Below, piece after piece: positions 33,100-45,100 of a stretch of DNA of 64,000 bases; positions within the stretch are counted from its first letter, which is position 1, and each line of letters begins with the position of its first letter. A program made the position numbers and the translations under genes. Below the pieces are notes generated by a model. It saw nothing but the letters and a program-made list of their open reading frames with translations, ran no database searches and had not been told where the DNA came from. This DNA is from Macrostomum hystrix (Eukaryota; Platyhelminthes; Macrostomidae): assembly GCA_950097015.1 (NCBI GenBank), contig CATNEN010000001.1:4697001-4761000 (forward strand), given 5' to 3'.

Positions 33100-33560
33100 C
33101 TCATTTAATGATTCTCTCAATATCTATGATATTTTCTAGTAAGGTCTATGATCTATTCTCTCAAGATCTATGATCTCCTCTCTTAAAGTCTGTTATATAT
33201 TCTCCTAAAGTCTATGATCTATTTTATCAAGATCTATGATCTATTCTCTCAAAATCTATGATCTATTCACTTAGAATCTATGATCTATTCACTTAGAATC
33301 TATGATCTATTCTCTCAAGATCTATGATCTATTCTCTCAAAATCTATGATCTATTCTCTCAAGATCTATGATCGATTCTCTCAAGATCTATGATCGATTC
33401 TCTCAAGATCAATGATCTATCCTCTCAAGATCAATGATCTATTCTCTCAAGATCTATGATCGATTCTCTCAAGATCAATGATCTATTCTCTCAAGATCTA
33501 TGATCTATTCTCTCAAGATCAATGATCGATTCTCTCAAATTCTATGATTTATTTTTCTCA
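33100..33560. repeat. 22-bp minisatellite
   Basis: About 20 units built on GATCTATGATCTATTCTCTC plus AA. Early units are more degenerate. Intergenic. Confidence 0.92.
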
Positions 33561-34028
33561 AAATATTCTCTGAAATTATTTAAAAAAGGAATCCATTTTC
33601 AATGACGCACATTTTTATTCTTGAATGTAACACTGGCTGTTTTATAGTAACCAGAGTAAGGCAAATGTATTTTTGTTTCACTTTGCTTATAAGTGTCCTC
33701 TTCAGTTGAAGCGGCATTTTATTGAAAATCAAATCAAATGCTTACAATTGTTTTTTATTGCCAGTGTTTCTTTCATCTTTCCTGAAGTGGAATTCGGAAA
33801 AGATTATATTTAATTTGAAGTGTCTTAGACTTCGATTTAAAATCACTGCCCTCAGATGAAAAAGAGGGGAAAATTTTTGGTTGGCATTTTTTCGAGAAAC
33901 GCTACAGTTAACCAAAAACCCTTTGAAGCTCAAAAGCGGTTGACACAGAATTTTAGTAAAAAAAAAGAATATAAAAAAACTGCTAAAAACGACTACTAAA
34001 ATTCAAACAAATTTATTATGTAGATTTT

Positions 34029-34592
34029 CTCCGTTCTCTCTCCTCTCTCAACTATCCTCTCTCATCAATCCTCCAGCTTCTATCCGTTATCTTCTATCAT
34101 CTATTCTATGTCCTCCATACTCTATCCTCTCTTCACTCTCCCATATCCTCTATCCTCTCTCCTCTCTCCTCTATTCTCTATCTTCTGTCCTCTGTTCTCT
34201 ATCCTCTCTTATCTATCCTCCATCCTCTATCCTCTATCCTCTCGTATCTATCCTCCATCCTGTATCCTCTATCCTCTTTTATTTATCGTCTATCCTCTAT
34301 CCTCGATCCTCTCTTCTCTATCCTCTATCCTCTCTTCTCTATCCTCGATCCTATCTTCTCTATCCTCGATCCTCTCTTCTCTATCCTCTATCCTATCTTC
34401 TCTATCCTCGATCCTCTCTTCTCTATCCTCGATCCTCTCTTCTCTATCCTCGATCCTCTCTTCTCTATCCTCGATCCTCTCTTCTCTATCCTCTATCCTA
34501 TCTTCTCTATCCTCTATCCTCTCTTCTCTATCCTCTATCCTCTCTTCTCTATCCTCTATCCTCTCTTCTCTATCCTCTATCTATCCTCTGTC
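34029..34592. repeat. 21-bp pyrimidine minisatellite
   Basis: Units such as CTCTATCCTCTATCCTCTCT. The plus strand is almost pure pyrimidine over 0.55 kb. The word ATCCTCTCT is the complement of AGAGAGGAT in the purine array at 35298-36697. Confidence 0.92.
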
Positions 34593-35297
34593 CTATACCT
34601 AAATGGAGATAATTGACACTATTTAATTTGTTTCTAAATTACATGCAGAAAAGTGTCTACGATTATTTACGTAGGAATATCGGCTCATAGGTAAAAAAGT
34701 CTTGAACAGGTGTTAGGCAGGCAGCTGAGTTCTGTTTTCATTGTGACCTCAGGATTTAAACATCCTGTCTATTGTCTATGAAGAGACGAAACAGAATTGT
34801 ACGAGTATATAGTCGTAATCTGACAGATTCTGCAACAAAAAAAGCTTCATTTAGCTGAAAATTTGAGCGAGTGGGTTTGACACTAGCTGTAGGACAGTCT
34901 GTAGGATTGCGTCATAACCTTCGATTGTACCGTGTGGAATGCGCGTCAAAATGCCATAGACAGTTGGTCAAGGATGTAAATGATAAAGAAGGACATGAGG
35001 ATTGGGAAATTTATTACGATTATATCCGCAATGGACTAGCCTATTTGACACTTCGATTTCTGTTAGGATAATCTGACTTTATTATAGATCATTGGAATTT
35101 TTTGTCTATTACAGATTTGTTGCTTGTCAAAGGGGTCAAGTGGAATCAGGCGATGTTAGACTGGACATCAAAGGCTTTGTCAGAATCATCTGGACGCAGT
35201 TATAAAGCAGTAGATTTTTTCAGTGAATTCTTATAATTCATTGGGTGGCTAATTTCGCTTAATTTCATAAATGATTATTTACCATACGTAAGCGATG

Positions 35298-36697
35298 GTG
35301 GTAGAGAGAGGATGGTAGAGAGAGGATGGTAGAGAGAGGATGGTAGAGAGAGGATGGTAGAGAGAGGATGGTAGAGAGAGGATGGTAGAGAGAGGATGGT
35401 AGAGAGAGGATGGTAGAGAGAGGATGGTAGAGAGAGGATGGTAGAGAGAGGATGGTAGAGAGAGGATGGTAGAGAGAGGATGGTAGAGAGAGGATGGTAG
35501 AGAGAGGATGGTAGAGAGGGAATGGTAGAAAGAGGATGGTAGAGAGAGGATGGTAGAGAGAGGATGGTAGAGAGAGGATGGTAGAGAGAGGATGGTAGAG
35601 AGAGGATAGTAGAAAGAGGATGGTAGAGAGGGAATGGTAGAAAGAGGATGGTAGAGAGAGGATGGTAGAGAGAGGATGGTAGAGAGAGGATGGTAGAGAG
35701 AGGATGGTAGAGAGAGGATAGTAGAAAGAGGATGGTAGAGAGGGAATGGTAGAAAGAGGATGGTAGAGAGAGGATGGTAGAGAGAGGATGGTAGAGAGAG
35801 GATGGTAGAGAGAGGATGGTAGAGAGAGGATAGTAGAAAGAGGATGGTAGAGAGGGAATGGTAGAAAGAGGATGGTAGAGAGAGGATGGTAGAGAGAGGA
35901 TGGTAGAGAGAGGATGGTAGAGAGAGGATGGTAGAGAGAGGATAGTAGAAAGAGGATGGTAGAGAGAGGATAGTAGAAAGAGGATGGTAGAGAGGGAATG
36001 GTAGAAAGAGGATGGTAGAGAGAGGGAATGGTAGAAAGAGGATGGTAGAGAGAGGATGGTAGAGAGAGGATAGTAGAAAGAGGATGGTAGAGAGGGAATG
36101 GTAGAAAGAGGATGGTAGAGAGAGGGAATGGTAGAAAGAGGATGGTAGAGAGAGGATGGTAGAGAGAGGATGGTAGAGAGAGGATGGTAGAGAGAGGATG
36201 GTAGAGAGAGGATGGTAGAGAGAGGATGGTAGAGAGAGGATGGTAGAGAGAGGATGGTAGAGAGAGGATGGTAGAGAGAGGATGGTAGAGAGAGGATGGT
36301 AGAGAGAGGATAGTAGAAAGAGGATGGTAGAGAGGGAATGGTAGAAAGAGGATGGTAGAGAGAGGATGGTAGAGAGAGGATGGTAGAGAGAGGATGGTAG
36401 AGAGAGGATGGTAGAGAGAGGATAGTAGAAAGAGGATGGTAGAGAGGGAATGGTAGAAAGAGGATGGTAGAGAGAGGATGGTAGAGAGAGGATGGTAGAG
36501 AGAGGATGGTAGAGAGAGGATGGTAGAGAGAGGATAGTAGAAAGAGGATGGTAGAGAGGGAATGGTAGAAAGAGGATGGTAGAGAGAGGATGGTAGAGAG
36601 AGGATGGTAGAGAGAGGATGGTAGAGAGAGGATGGTAGAGAGAGGATGGTAGAGAGAGGATGGTAGAGAGAGGATGGTAGAGAGAGGATAGTAGAAA
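35298..36697. repeat. 14-bp purine minisatellite
   Basis: About 100 units of AGAGAGAGGATGGT. The variants AGGATAGTAGAAAG and AGGGAATGGTAGAAAG recur in a fixed order, giving a higher-order pattern. The 500-codon minus-strand frames across it are repeat artefacts. Confidence 0.97.
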
Positions 36698-38674
36698 AAC
36701 TATCTTTAGGAACAATTTCGTGCCACAGGAAAAAATTTCCAGAAGCAATGCTTGGCATGTAAAACTCGTTGCTTTGCATTAATAATGCATAACATTATAA
36801 ATAATACACATGCATCTATATTGATAGGAATTTGTTTATCAAATTTATTTAGGTAAACTGACGGCGCACTTGACCGCTCCTGTTGGCTTGGAATCCAGCA
36901 AATAGAGGCAAAAATTTTCTTTTCTTCACATAAATTGCGTTTTTTGTCTTTCGCAGAATTATCCACTCAAAAGTCAATGCTTAATGTAAACAAATTTTAA
37001 AACATTCTTCTTGGACAGGTTTAGGAAGACAGGCTGACTGCTGTGGCGTTTAGGGACGGTATGAAAAACAGGAGGAAATGAATTGCCAAACTATACAGAA
37101 ACTTCTGAAAAAAAAAACAAAATTAAATCGTTAACTTTGAATTCCGATAAATTTGCTTCGTATATTGTTATATAAAATAATTATCGTTACAATTTGTAGT
37201 CCGCTACAAACTTTATTTTTGCCGAGTAACCTAAATCGTTACTTTTCAAACCGCTAACTAATTGTTAACGCTGCTCAATACGATATATAGAAATCAATCT
37301 GATCTCTGAAAAAATGTTACTTAAAAAATGCGATTGACATCTGACAGAACAGAAAAAATTATCATGTCTCTTGAGTTCTACTATAAGTAGCAGAGTTCAG
37401 GAAGCTACAAAAATGCAGTTTTGTAGAGGCTGACTTTATTTAAATTATGTCTAACAGTCATCTTTGGTCCAACAGGGTGTATCACGTTTATTAAGAAAGA
37501 AATAATTATGTCATGTTAATTTTAAAAAGGAAATGCAACCAAACGAGGATCCTAAAGAGAGAGGGCATGCATACTTTCAAACGAAGATGCGAAGGTCGAC
37601 GTGGAATGATTGGTGTTCAACTGCTGAATTTTAGTAAACGAAAGCAATTTTACAATTCGAGAGATCTTGTGATTTCTATTGTTTCATTTTTAACCATAAT
37701 TAAACTCATAGATAATTCTGTGGCTTCTCTATTAAAAGCTTCTCTTCTCTTCTCGTTTCTATCGAAAATGTATGCACCAAGGACCACGAGTAAAAACACG
37801 GGAAACTTGGTTTCATAAAAAATATTTAAGGTAGATTTTCACGGAAAATTGCGAGATGGAACTTTTCACTTTTCATTAAAGTGTTGATAACTTTTCATAG
37901 GAAGCAGATCCAAGGCTGTATATCTTATGCAACATATTGCTTTATCGAATTCTATATATATTAATTCATAAATAATTGATCTTCGTGTTATTTTACTTTA
38001 TTTATTATGAAGCGCAACAGCTAGTCAAAGCCGAAATTGACGAACTTAATTTTAGTCACTTTTTAGTGCTCTTCATCTAGTGGTCCTTGGTATTGCGTTC
38101 TCTAGATATGTTTCTCTAGATATATACTCTAGATGGCAGAATGTGTGTGTTACATGTTACATTTATTCGAGTCATCATTGTTCGAATTTTCAACCCGCTT
38201 TTGTAATTTTGTTTGTTAATTTTAGTTATAAAAGGGTTTTCTTAGATACAATTTGCTTGCTCTTATTTAAACACGTTCTGAAAGATGCATTGGGCACCAT
38301 TAAAAACACACCAGCTAGTTTAAAAAGTAACGATATGAGTGTGTTTGTGTTGGCCTGTTAGCCTACTGTCGTGTCACAGGTCGTGTCATGTCGTGTCGTA
38401 ACAATCATATACAAAAAAAACTTCAGCTTATTTCCGTGTCAATGAAGTTTTTAAAAAAATCAACTAGATAAAAAAAACAATAGACCTGAAAGTTAATTAT
38501 CTGATAGTAAAAAGAGACAAAATTGTGGTATTATTTCATTTCATGAAAATTTCAATTCTAATTTTGTAAAGTTTTGATTATAATTTCAATTATGATCAAT
38601 TATATTAGAGTTTGGAAACAATTTCTTTATTTTTATATTTTTTATTTAAAAAGTCACACTCAAACTTCATTTGT
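36698..38674. other. AT-rich intergenic region
   Basis: AT-rich non-coding sequence. Short frames at 36706-36966, 37513-37818 and 38080-38361 show no recognisable domain. No repeat array or RNA gene was seen. Confidence 0.55.
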
Positions 38675-38870
38675 TATGTCCATCCATGGACTTGGGATAC
38701 CATTCCCACCCTCAATTACCCATTTAACAGTTGGGTGAAACTGAAGCAATACAGTGTTAAATGTCTTGCTATAGGAGAAAAATTGTTCCAGTTGAGTTGG
38801 GAATTGAACCCTAACCTTTAAGTTGTGAATTTGATACACTAAACACTAGGGGTTGGACAGGATCAAGATT
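38675..38870 (-). mobile_element. SINE family A, decayed copy
   Basis: Read on the minus strand it matches the SINE at 29766-30015. It contains the complement of CCTTTA...ACAATTTG, CACTTAACTCTGTATTGC-like sequence and the GTCCATGGA end at about 38680. The B-box region is degraded to GGGTTCAATTCCC. Confidence 0.72.
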
Positions 38871-39065
38871 TTCAGGATTGGTCAGGATTAGGATTGGGGT
38901 CTTCATTTATTTCTGGGCAGGATTCAGGATGGGAAGAGCCTATGTCTAAGTGGAGAGTCGGAGTTGGAGACTCCTTTTTGTAAGCTTAAGAAGTCAAGAG
39001 TAAGACTTAGAATTGATAAGTTAGACGAAAAATGTATTTGAGAATGTAATTTTATTTGCTTATAA

Positions 39066-39945
39066 GGTACCTGGACACTTCGTCATCTTATAACTTCATC
39101 ATCCAGATGACAATCTGTCCAATATCTCAGAGGGTGGATGATGAAGAGACTTAGACTTGTGGACACTTCGGGTCCCAGGTCATTTCGGTGACAAGACATT
39201 TCGGTGACACAATTGGTCAGATTGGTGACAACTATTTTTGTACCTAAATATGCTAAAAAACAGCCTTCCATTTTAACTTTGCACACATAAAATATAAATT
39301 AAATAATGCTAAAAGTATTATTATTAATAAGAAGCTGCATTGCTCTGATTAAGTCTGGGTTTTACTTTAAATGAGTTAAATTATTAAATTTTTTAATGAG
39401 TAGTCAATAGTTTCAGTATTTATTCGTTGCTAATTAAATGTGTATAATAATCTTTGTTCAAGTTTTGGATTGACAAGGCAAAGCGCAGGCTTTAAGCAGC
39501 TGCTAGATCGTGGAAGGCTGTTTTCTCAGCATATTTAGGTGCAAAAATAGTTGTCACCGAATAACCAATTATTCTGTCACCGAAATGACTGTCACCGAAA
39601 TGACCTGGGACCACACTTTGTCATCTATAAAACAAAAGTTTTCAAAGTTAGAACATAACCACCCTTCCTCACCTTGTGTTGGCACCTATCTTTCAACTCT
39701 TATATTGAAATAAGTTTTGACACCTCTTTTTGACAATTTAGAGTGTGAAGTGTGTTCACACCTCTGCCCCACCACCACACCCTCACTTTATTGATGACGA
39801 ACTTGATTGCTTGTTATTAGTAGATAATGAACTGACCAAACTTTAAAGTATGCCAATTGACTAGATGACGAAGTGTCCTACCTTCCAAGTGGATGACAAA
39901 GTTGTAAGATGACGAAGTTGTAAGATGGCGAAGTGTCTAGGATCC
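39066..39945. mobile_element. Foldback MITE with 8-bp target duplication
   Basis: An 880-bp non-coding element. The left end is GGTACCTGGACACTTCGTCA. The right end read in reverse is GGATCCTAGACACTTCGCCA, and similarity continues through CTTATAACTTCATC. A second inverted module (TCATTTCGGTGACA...GTGACAACTATTTTTG) is at about 39168-39275 and 39510-39610. Identical 8-bp flanks GCTTATAA lie at 39058-39065 and 39946-39953. An 8-bp duplication and GG ends would fit Merlin better than the CA-ended hAT or P families, but the assignment is tentative. Confidence 0.82.
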
Positions 39946-40095
39946 GCTTATAAATATAAATATTTAATAGGCCTAGTATTATAGAATTTCAGTTGTATTT
40001 TTGGTAGGTTTATGTCTATAATCTGATTGTAGTTATTAAGCATTATATATATTATGTGTCATAAAATATAACTAAAATTATATTATTAACTTATA

Positions 40096-40532
40096 GGCAG
40101 TTGTTATTTGTCCGGTTAACCAGATAAATAGCCATTTGATTATTCGTCTGGTTAACTGAGTTATAACTAACTAAGTTATAAGGGGTTGTAGCACTACCAC
40201 AAGAACCTCTATCATTTGTAAGATAAAATAATAAACAAGCTGCAAAAGGACAGTCATTCAGATTTGAAGTTTGTCTCTCAAATTATTTTTGCTTATCAGC
40301 TAATTAAAAAAATTAAAACCTTATTCCAGAAATTCCGTTGTTTCACGGACTAACTTATTTCAAGGGTATAGTTTGGTCTTTGTGAGGTCAAGACTCAAGA
40401 TGGCTCTCAGCAGGGCAAGAGTGATCCTTGGGAGGATCATTGCTCCTGCTTGTTGAAAGGGGAGAAATTAAGTCCTTTGGTGATTAACCGGTTAACCAGA
40501 CGAATAATCAAACTGGACAAATAACAACTACC
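40096..40532. mobile_element. Short inverted-repeat element (MITE-like)
   Basis: A 437-bp element with left end GGCAGTTGTTATTTGTCC and right end read in reverse GGTAGTTGTTATTTGTCC. The inverted similarity continues over TTTGATTATTCGTCTGGTTA. It is flanked on both sides by TATA, possibly a TA or TATA duplication. No coding sequence was seen inside. Confidence 0.72.
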
Positions 40533-40714
40533 TATATCCATAATGATAAATTTGTTTTTAATTAATGATGACTATATATAAATTGTAATATATATATATA
40601 TATAATGCTATAAGTATAGGCCTATAGTTTATTTGTTACTTGTTACTATTAAAAGACTAAGTTTGGAGTTCAAAAAGTAGTGCAAATCAAATTTTCATTT
40701 TCAGCAAATCAAAT

Positions 40715-41065
40715 ATTAATACTAATGTTTGTATCTTGCACCTAGGTCATTGAGCTTGATTCTGTGGCAAGGTCACTTTTATTTGGGATGCTGCCATGGA
40801 GAAAAGGCTTAGGGGCTTATTGTGTAGTTTATACCCTTAGGACAATCTTTAGGGCATAGGGAGAGTGTACACTACCTGACAATGAGAAACTCAGGGCAGA
40901 TGTACACACTTGTATGAGTGTATGCCTGCATATGTTATCTGTATGCATGTGCACCCAGGAGTCAACAAAATGGACAAAATTACATTCTCACTTGTTGTAG
41001 GTCTAGTGTCACCAACTGACATGTCATTATCCATAGCCCTCCTGTTATTATTTTAATTTTTATAT
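40715..41065 (+). mobile_element. tRNA-derived SINE, family B, diverged copy
   Basis: Body similar over about 300 bases to the inverted element at 51692-52062. Shared words include CAGGGCAGATGTACACAC, GGTCTAGTGTCACCAA and AGCCCTCCTG. The B-box is decayed to GAGCTTGATTCTG. A T-rich tail follows. Confidence 0.78.
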
Positions 41066-41950
41066 TCTAATTAATTCAATAGTAGTTACTATTACCTTTA
41101 ATCATTGGCTAGTAAAATGGATTTCCTTAGCTTCCCACACTATTAAAACAACAATAGCTACATACTAAGTTTTTTTATTGGGTTAATTTAATGCAAAATA
41201 AATATTCTGGTTTGTTTAAAGAAAAAATTATATTAAACACCAAAAATTTGTTGTTCATTGATTTGATTGCTGAAAGTAATCACACAATTTTTAATTATGT
41301 AAATTCAAGAAATTAACTATCAAGTAACAGGAAAGAGATAGTTATAATGTAGCACTGCTATTGATCCTTAACCACTTTAAATGGAATCATGTCATTCTGA
41401 GAAATAATGTCATTGATTATGTATATGTTTAATGTGTTCCAGGCATTTCTGCAGTGTCAACATGAGATTCACATGAAAGAAAGCAGAAGAATGAAGCAGT
41501 AACTGTTATGGTTCGCTAGGAAAAAAATACAGTACTGTGGCAATAAGTCTAATAAGTGTTCCAGAAGCCTCCCAGTGCATTCTTGGTTGCACCCAGGAAA
41601 TCAATTGGTTTTGATCCTGATTGGATGGATAGGATTGGATGTGAAAAATATATTATTTGCTACTTGCTTGCTCATGGGCAATGGTAGGTTCTTGGCCCAT
41701 TAATAATGCCAGAATGACTATTTTGGGTTATGTTGTAGCTAATATGTGAGTTCTACCAGTGAATTAATGAAAAAAAATTTCAAATTAGATATTAAAGCAA
41801 CGACACAAACTATTTTTCCAGCATCCAATAACCAGTGCAAACCTATAGGAACTTTGTCGCTTGCCATACAAAACACCTGCCGCTTACTGTTTTTTTCTCT
41901 AATAAATCTTTCAAGTTGAATAGTAATATATATTCAATGTTTTATTTGCA
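41066..41950. other. Upstream region of MFSD10
   Basis: AT-rich and non-coding. No recognised element apart from the splice-acceptor-like TTTTATTTGCAG that ends it at 41951. Confidence 0.45.
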
Positions 41951-41958
41951 GCTGCTCC

Positions 41959-41966
41959 TATATAAA
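41959..41966 (+). promoter_or_regulatory. Candidate TATA box of MFSD10
   Basis: TATATAAA lies 70 bases upstream of the ATG at 42036. The TTATTTGCAG just before it (41942-41951) could instead be a 5' UTR or trans-splicing acceptor, in which case this TATA would be transcribed. Confidence 0.35.
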
Positions 41967-42035
41967 CAATCTGTTTTCAAGCTCTAAGCATTGCTTTTGT
42001 TTTACCCAACAACAAGAAGGAAGTCTCGGGTAAAA

Positions 42036-42191
42036 ATGGCTGCCGTCAAAGATTCTCCACCAAAAACAGCTGAAACTCGCAGCAGCGTGTTCAAGGCTGT
42101 GTTCTTTACTCTGCTGTTGGACCTGCTGGGATTCACGTTAATTCTGCCACTATTTCCTTCAATATTGGATCACTTTGCAGCTCTGGGAGAT
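42036..42191 (+). CDS. MFSD10: MFSD10 exon 1
   Basis: The ATG at 42036 lies in AAAAATGGC. The exon encodes the cytosolic N-terminus and helix 1, and ends at donor GGAGAT|GTGAGT, phase 0. Confidence 0.88.
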
Positions 42192-45100
42192 GTGAGTTGT
42201 ACTTTCCTACTGAATTCTTTAAGTCTCTCAAGTCGCTTATCTCATCTTCAATCAATAACTCAAACAAAATCCTTACTCTCCCTCAGTCTCTAATCTCACC
42301 ATTCAGTCTCTAATCTTACTCTCAGTATCTAATCTCACCATTCAGTCTCTAATCTTATTCTTAGTCTCTAATCTCATCCTGAATCTCTAACTCCCTCAAA
42401 GTCCTAACTCACCCAATGTGTCTAATCTTATTCTTAGTCTCTAATCTCACCATTCAGTCTCTAATCTCACCATTCAGTCTCTAATCTCACCATTCAGTCT
42501 CTAATCTCACCATGCAGTCTCTAATCTCACCATTCAGTCTCTAATCTCACCATTCAGTCTCTAATCTCACCATGCAGTCTCTAATCTCACCATCACTCTC
42601 ATCTTCTCTAATCTCACCATCAGTCTCAAATCACTCAAAGTCTATAATCTCACTCGAGTTCTCTAATCTCACCATTCAGTCTCTAATCTCACCATTCAGT
42701 CTCAACCCTCTCCGCGCAGGAGCAGCCGCTATTTAGCGAGTTCAAGCGCGCTTCACAGCGGTTTCGTGTCAGCCTTGGCATCCCGGATTTGCCTCAGCAG
42801 CAGCAGCAGCCGTCTAGAAGTTGGGATTCTGTTCTATTAGGCGGATTACTCGGCTCATTGTTCTCCATATTGCAGTTTATTTCGGCGCCACTAGCCGGCA
42901 GTCTATCAGATTACATTGGCCGTTTGCCAGTACTAACAATGTCACTAATTGGCACAGCTGTAGCCTATTCAGTTTGGGCCGCATCTGCCAGTTCATTTGG
43001 CGCATTCCTTGCCTCCAGAGTGATAGCCGGCCTGGCTAGATGCAGTGTCACAGTCTGCACAGCGTCTGTTAGCGACGCTTCCGACACTGAGCACAGGGGT
43101 CGGGGCATGCTCTGGATTGGTCTAGCGTTTAGTTTGGCATTCTCAACCGGACCAATCATTGGCGCCGCCCTGGCCCATTCTATGCGCTCTAATCCTGCTG
43201 GCAATTTCGCTTATCCAGCCCTGCTGGCACTGATGTTCGCTTTGCTGGCTCTGATTGTAGCTAGATTGAGTCTGTCAGAGACTGTTCAACAAGCTGGCAG
43301 ACTCAATGACAGCTCAACAAACACTGGTCGGTTCTATGGCGCTATTAGACTGTTGAATCCTTTCAGATTGTTTGCATTCGACGCTATGCCTTCGGCTGGA
43401 CATTGGGGTGAGAAGTGTAACAGTGTTTAATAGTGTTATAAGTTAATTAATAATTTTATTAATACCCTTAAGGTTTAGGGTTCGAAAACTAGTAAAAATT
43501 TGTGCCATAGGTCCTGGGTTTGAATCTCCTTCAAGGTTAGCCGCAAAGGCTGGGCGCATTTAACTGTAGGAATATGAGAGATGAGACAGGGTAGAGTTGA
43601 GATACGGGAGAGATGAGACACAGGAGAGATGAGACAGGGTAGAGTTGAGATACGAGAGAGATGAGACACAGGAGAGATGAGACAGGGTAGAGTTGAGATA
43701 CGAGAGAGATGAGACACAGGAGAGATGAGACACGGGAGAGATGAGACACGGGAGAGTTGAGATACGAGAGAGATGAGACACAGGAGAGATGAGACAGGGT
43801 AGAGTTGAGATACGAGAGAGATGAGACACAGGAGAGATGAGACAGGGTAGAGTTGAGATACGAGAGAGATGAGACACAGGAGAGATGAGATAGGGTAGAG
43901 TTGAGATACGAGAGAGATGAGACACAGGAGAGATGAGACAGGGTAGAGTTGAGATACGAGAGAGATGAGACACAGGAGAGATGAGACAGGGTAGCGTTGA
44001 GATACGAGAGAGATGAGACAGGGTAGAGTTGAGATACGAGAGAGATGAGACACAGGAGAGATGAGACAGGGTAGAGTTGAGATACGAGAGAGATGAGACA
44101 CAGGAGAGATAACACACGGGAGAGATAACACACGGGAGAGATAACACACGGGAGAGATAACACACGGGAGAGAACACACGGGAGAGATGAGACACGGGAG
44201 AGATAACACACAGGAGAGATAAGACATGGCTGAGATAACACACGGCAGATAACACACGGGAGAGATAACACACGGCAGAGATAACACACGGCAGAGAACA
44301 CACGGGAGAGATAACACACGGGAGAGAACACACGGGAGAGAGAACACACGGGAGAGATGAGACATGGCTGAGATAACACACGGCAGATAACACACGGGAG
44401 AGAACACACGGGAGAGAGAACACACGGGAGAGATGAGACAGGGTAGAGTTGAGATACGAGAGAGATGAGACAGGGTAGAGTTGAGATACGAGAGAGATGA
44501 GACACAGGAGAGATGAGACAGGGTAGAGTTGAGATACGAGAGAGATGAGACACAGGAGAGATAACACACGGGAGAGATAACACACGGGAGAGATAACACA
44601 CGGGAGAGATAACACACGGGAGAGAACACACGGGAGAGATGAGACACGGGAGAGATAACACACAGGAGAGATGAGACATGGCTGAGATAACACACGGCAG
44701 ATAACACACGGGAGAGATAACACACGGCAGAGATAACACACGGCAGAGAACACACGGGAGAGATGAGACATGGCTGAGATAACACACGGCAGATAACACA
44801 CGGCAGAGATAACACACGGCAGAGATAACACACGGCAGAGAACACACGGCAGATAACACACGGGAGAGATGAGACACGGCTGAGATAACACACGGCAGAT
44901 AACACACGGCAGAGATAACACACGGCAGAGAACACACGGGAGAGATAACACACGGCAGAGAACACACGGGAGAGATAACACACGGGAGAGAGAACACACG
45001 GGAGAGATGAGACATGGCTGAGATAACACACGGCAGATAACACACGGCAGATAACACACGGGAGAGATGAGACACGGCTGAGATAACACACGGCAGATAA

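Noticed and set aside
35265-36779. Two 490-500 codon Leu/Ser/Pro-rich frames
   Set aside because: Shadow of the 14-bp purine minisatellite.
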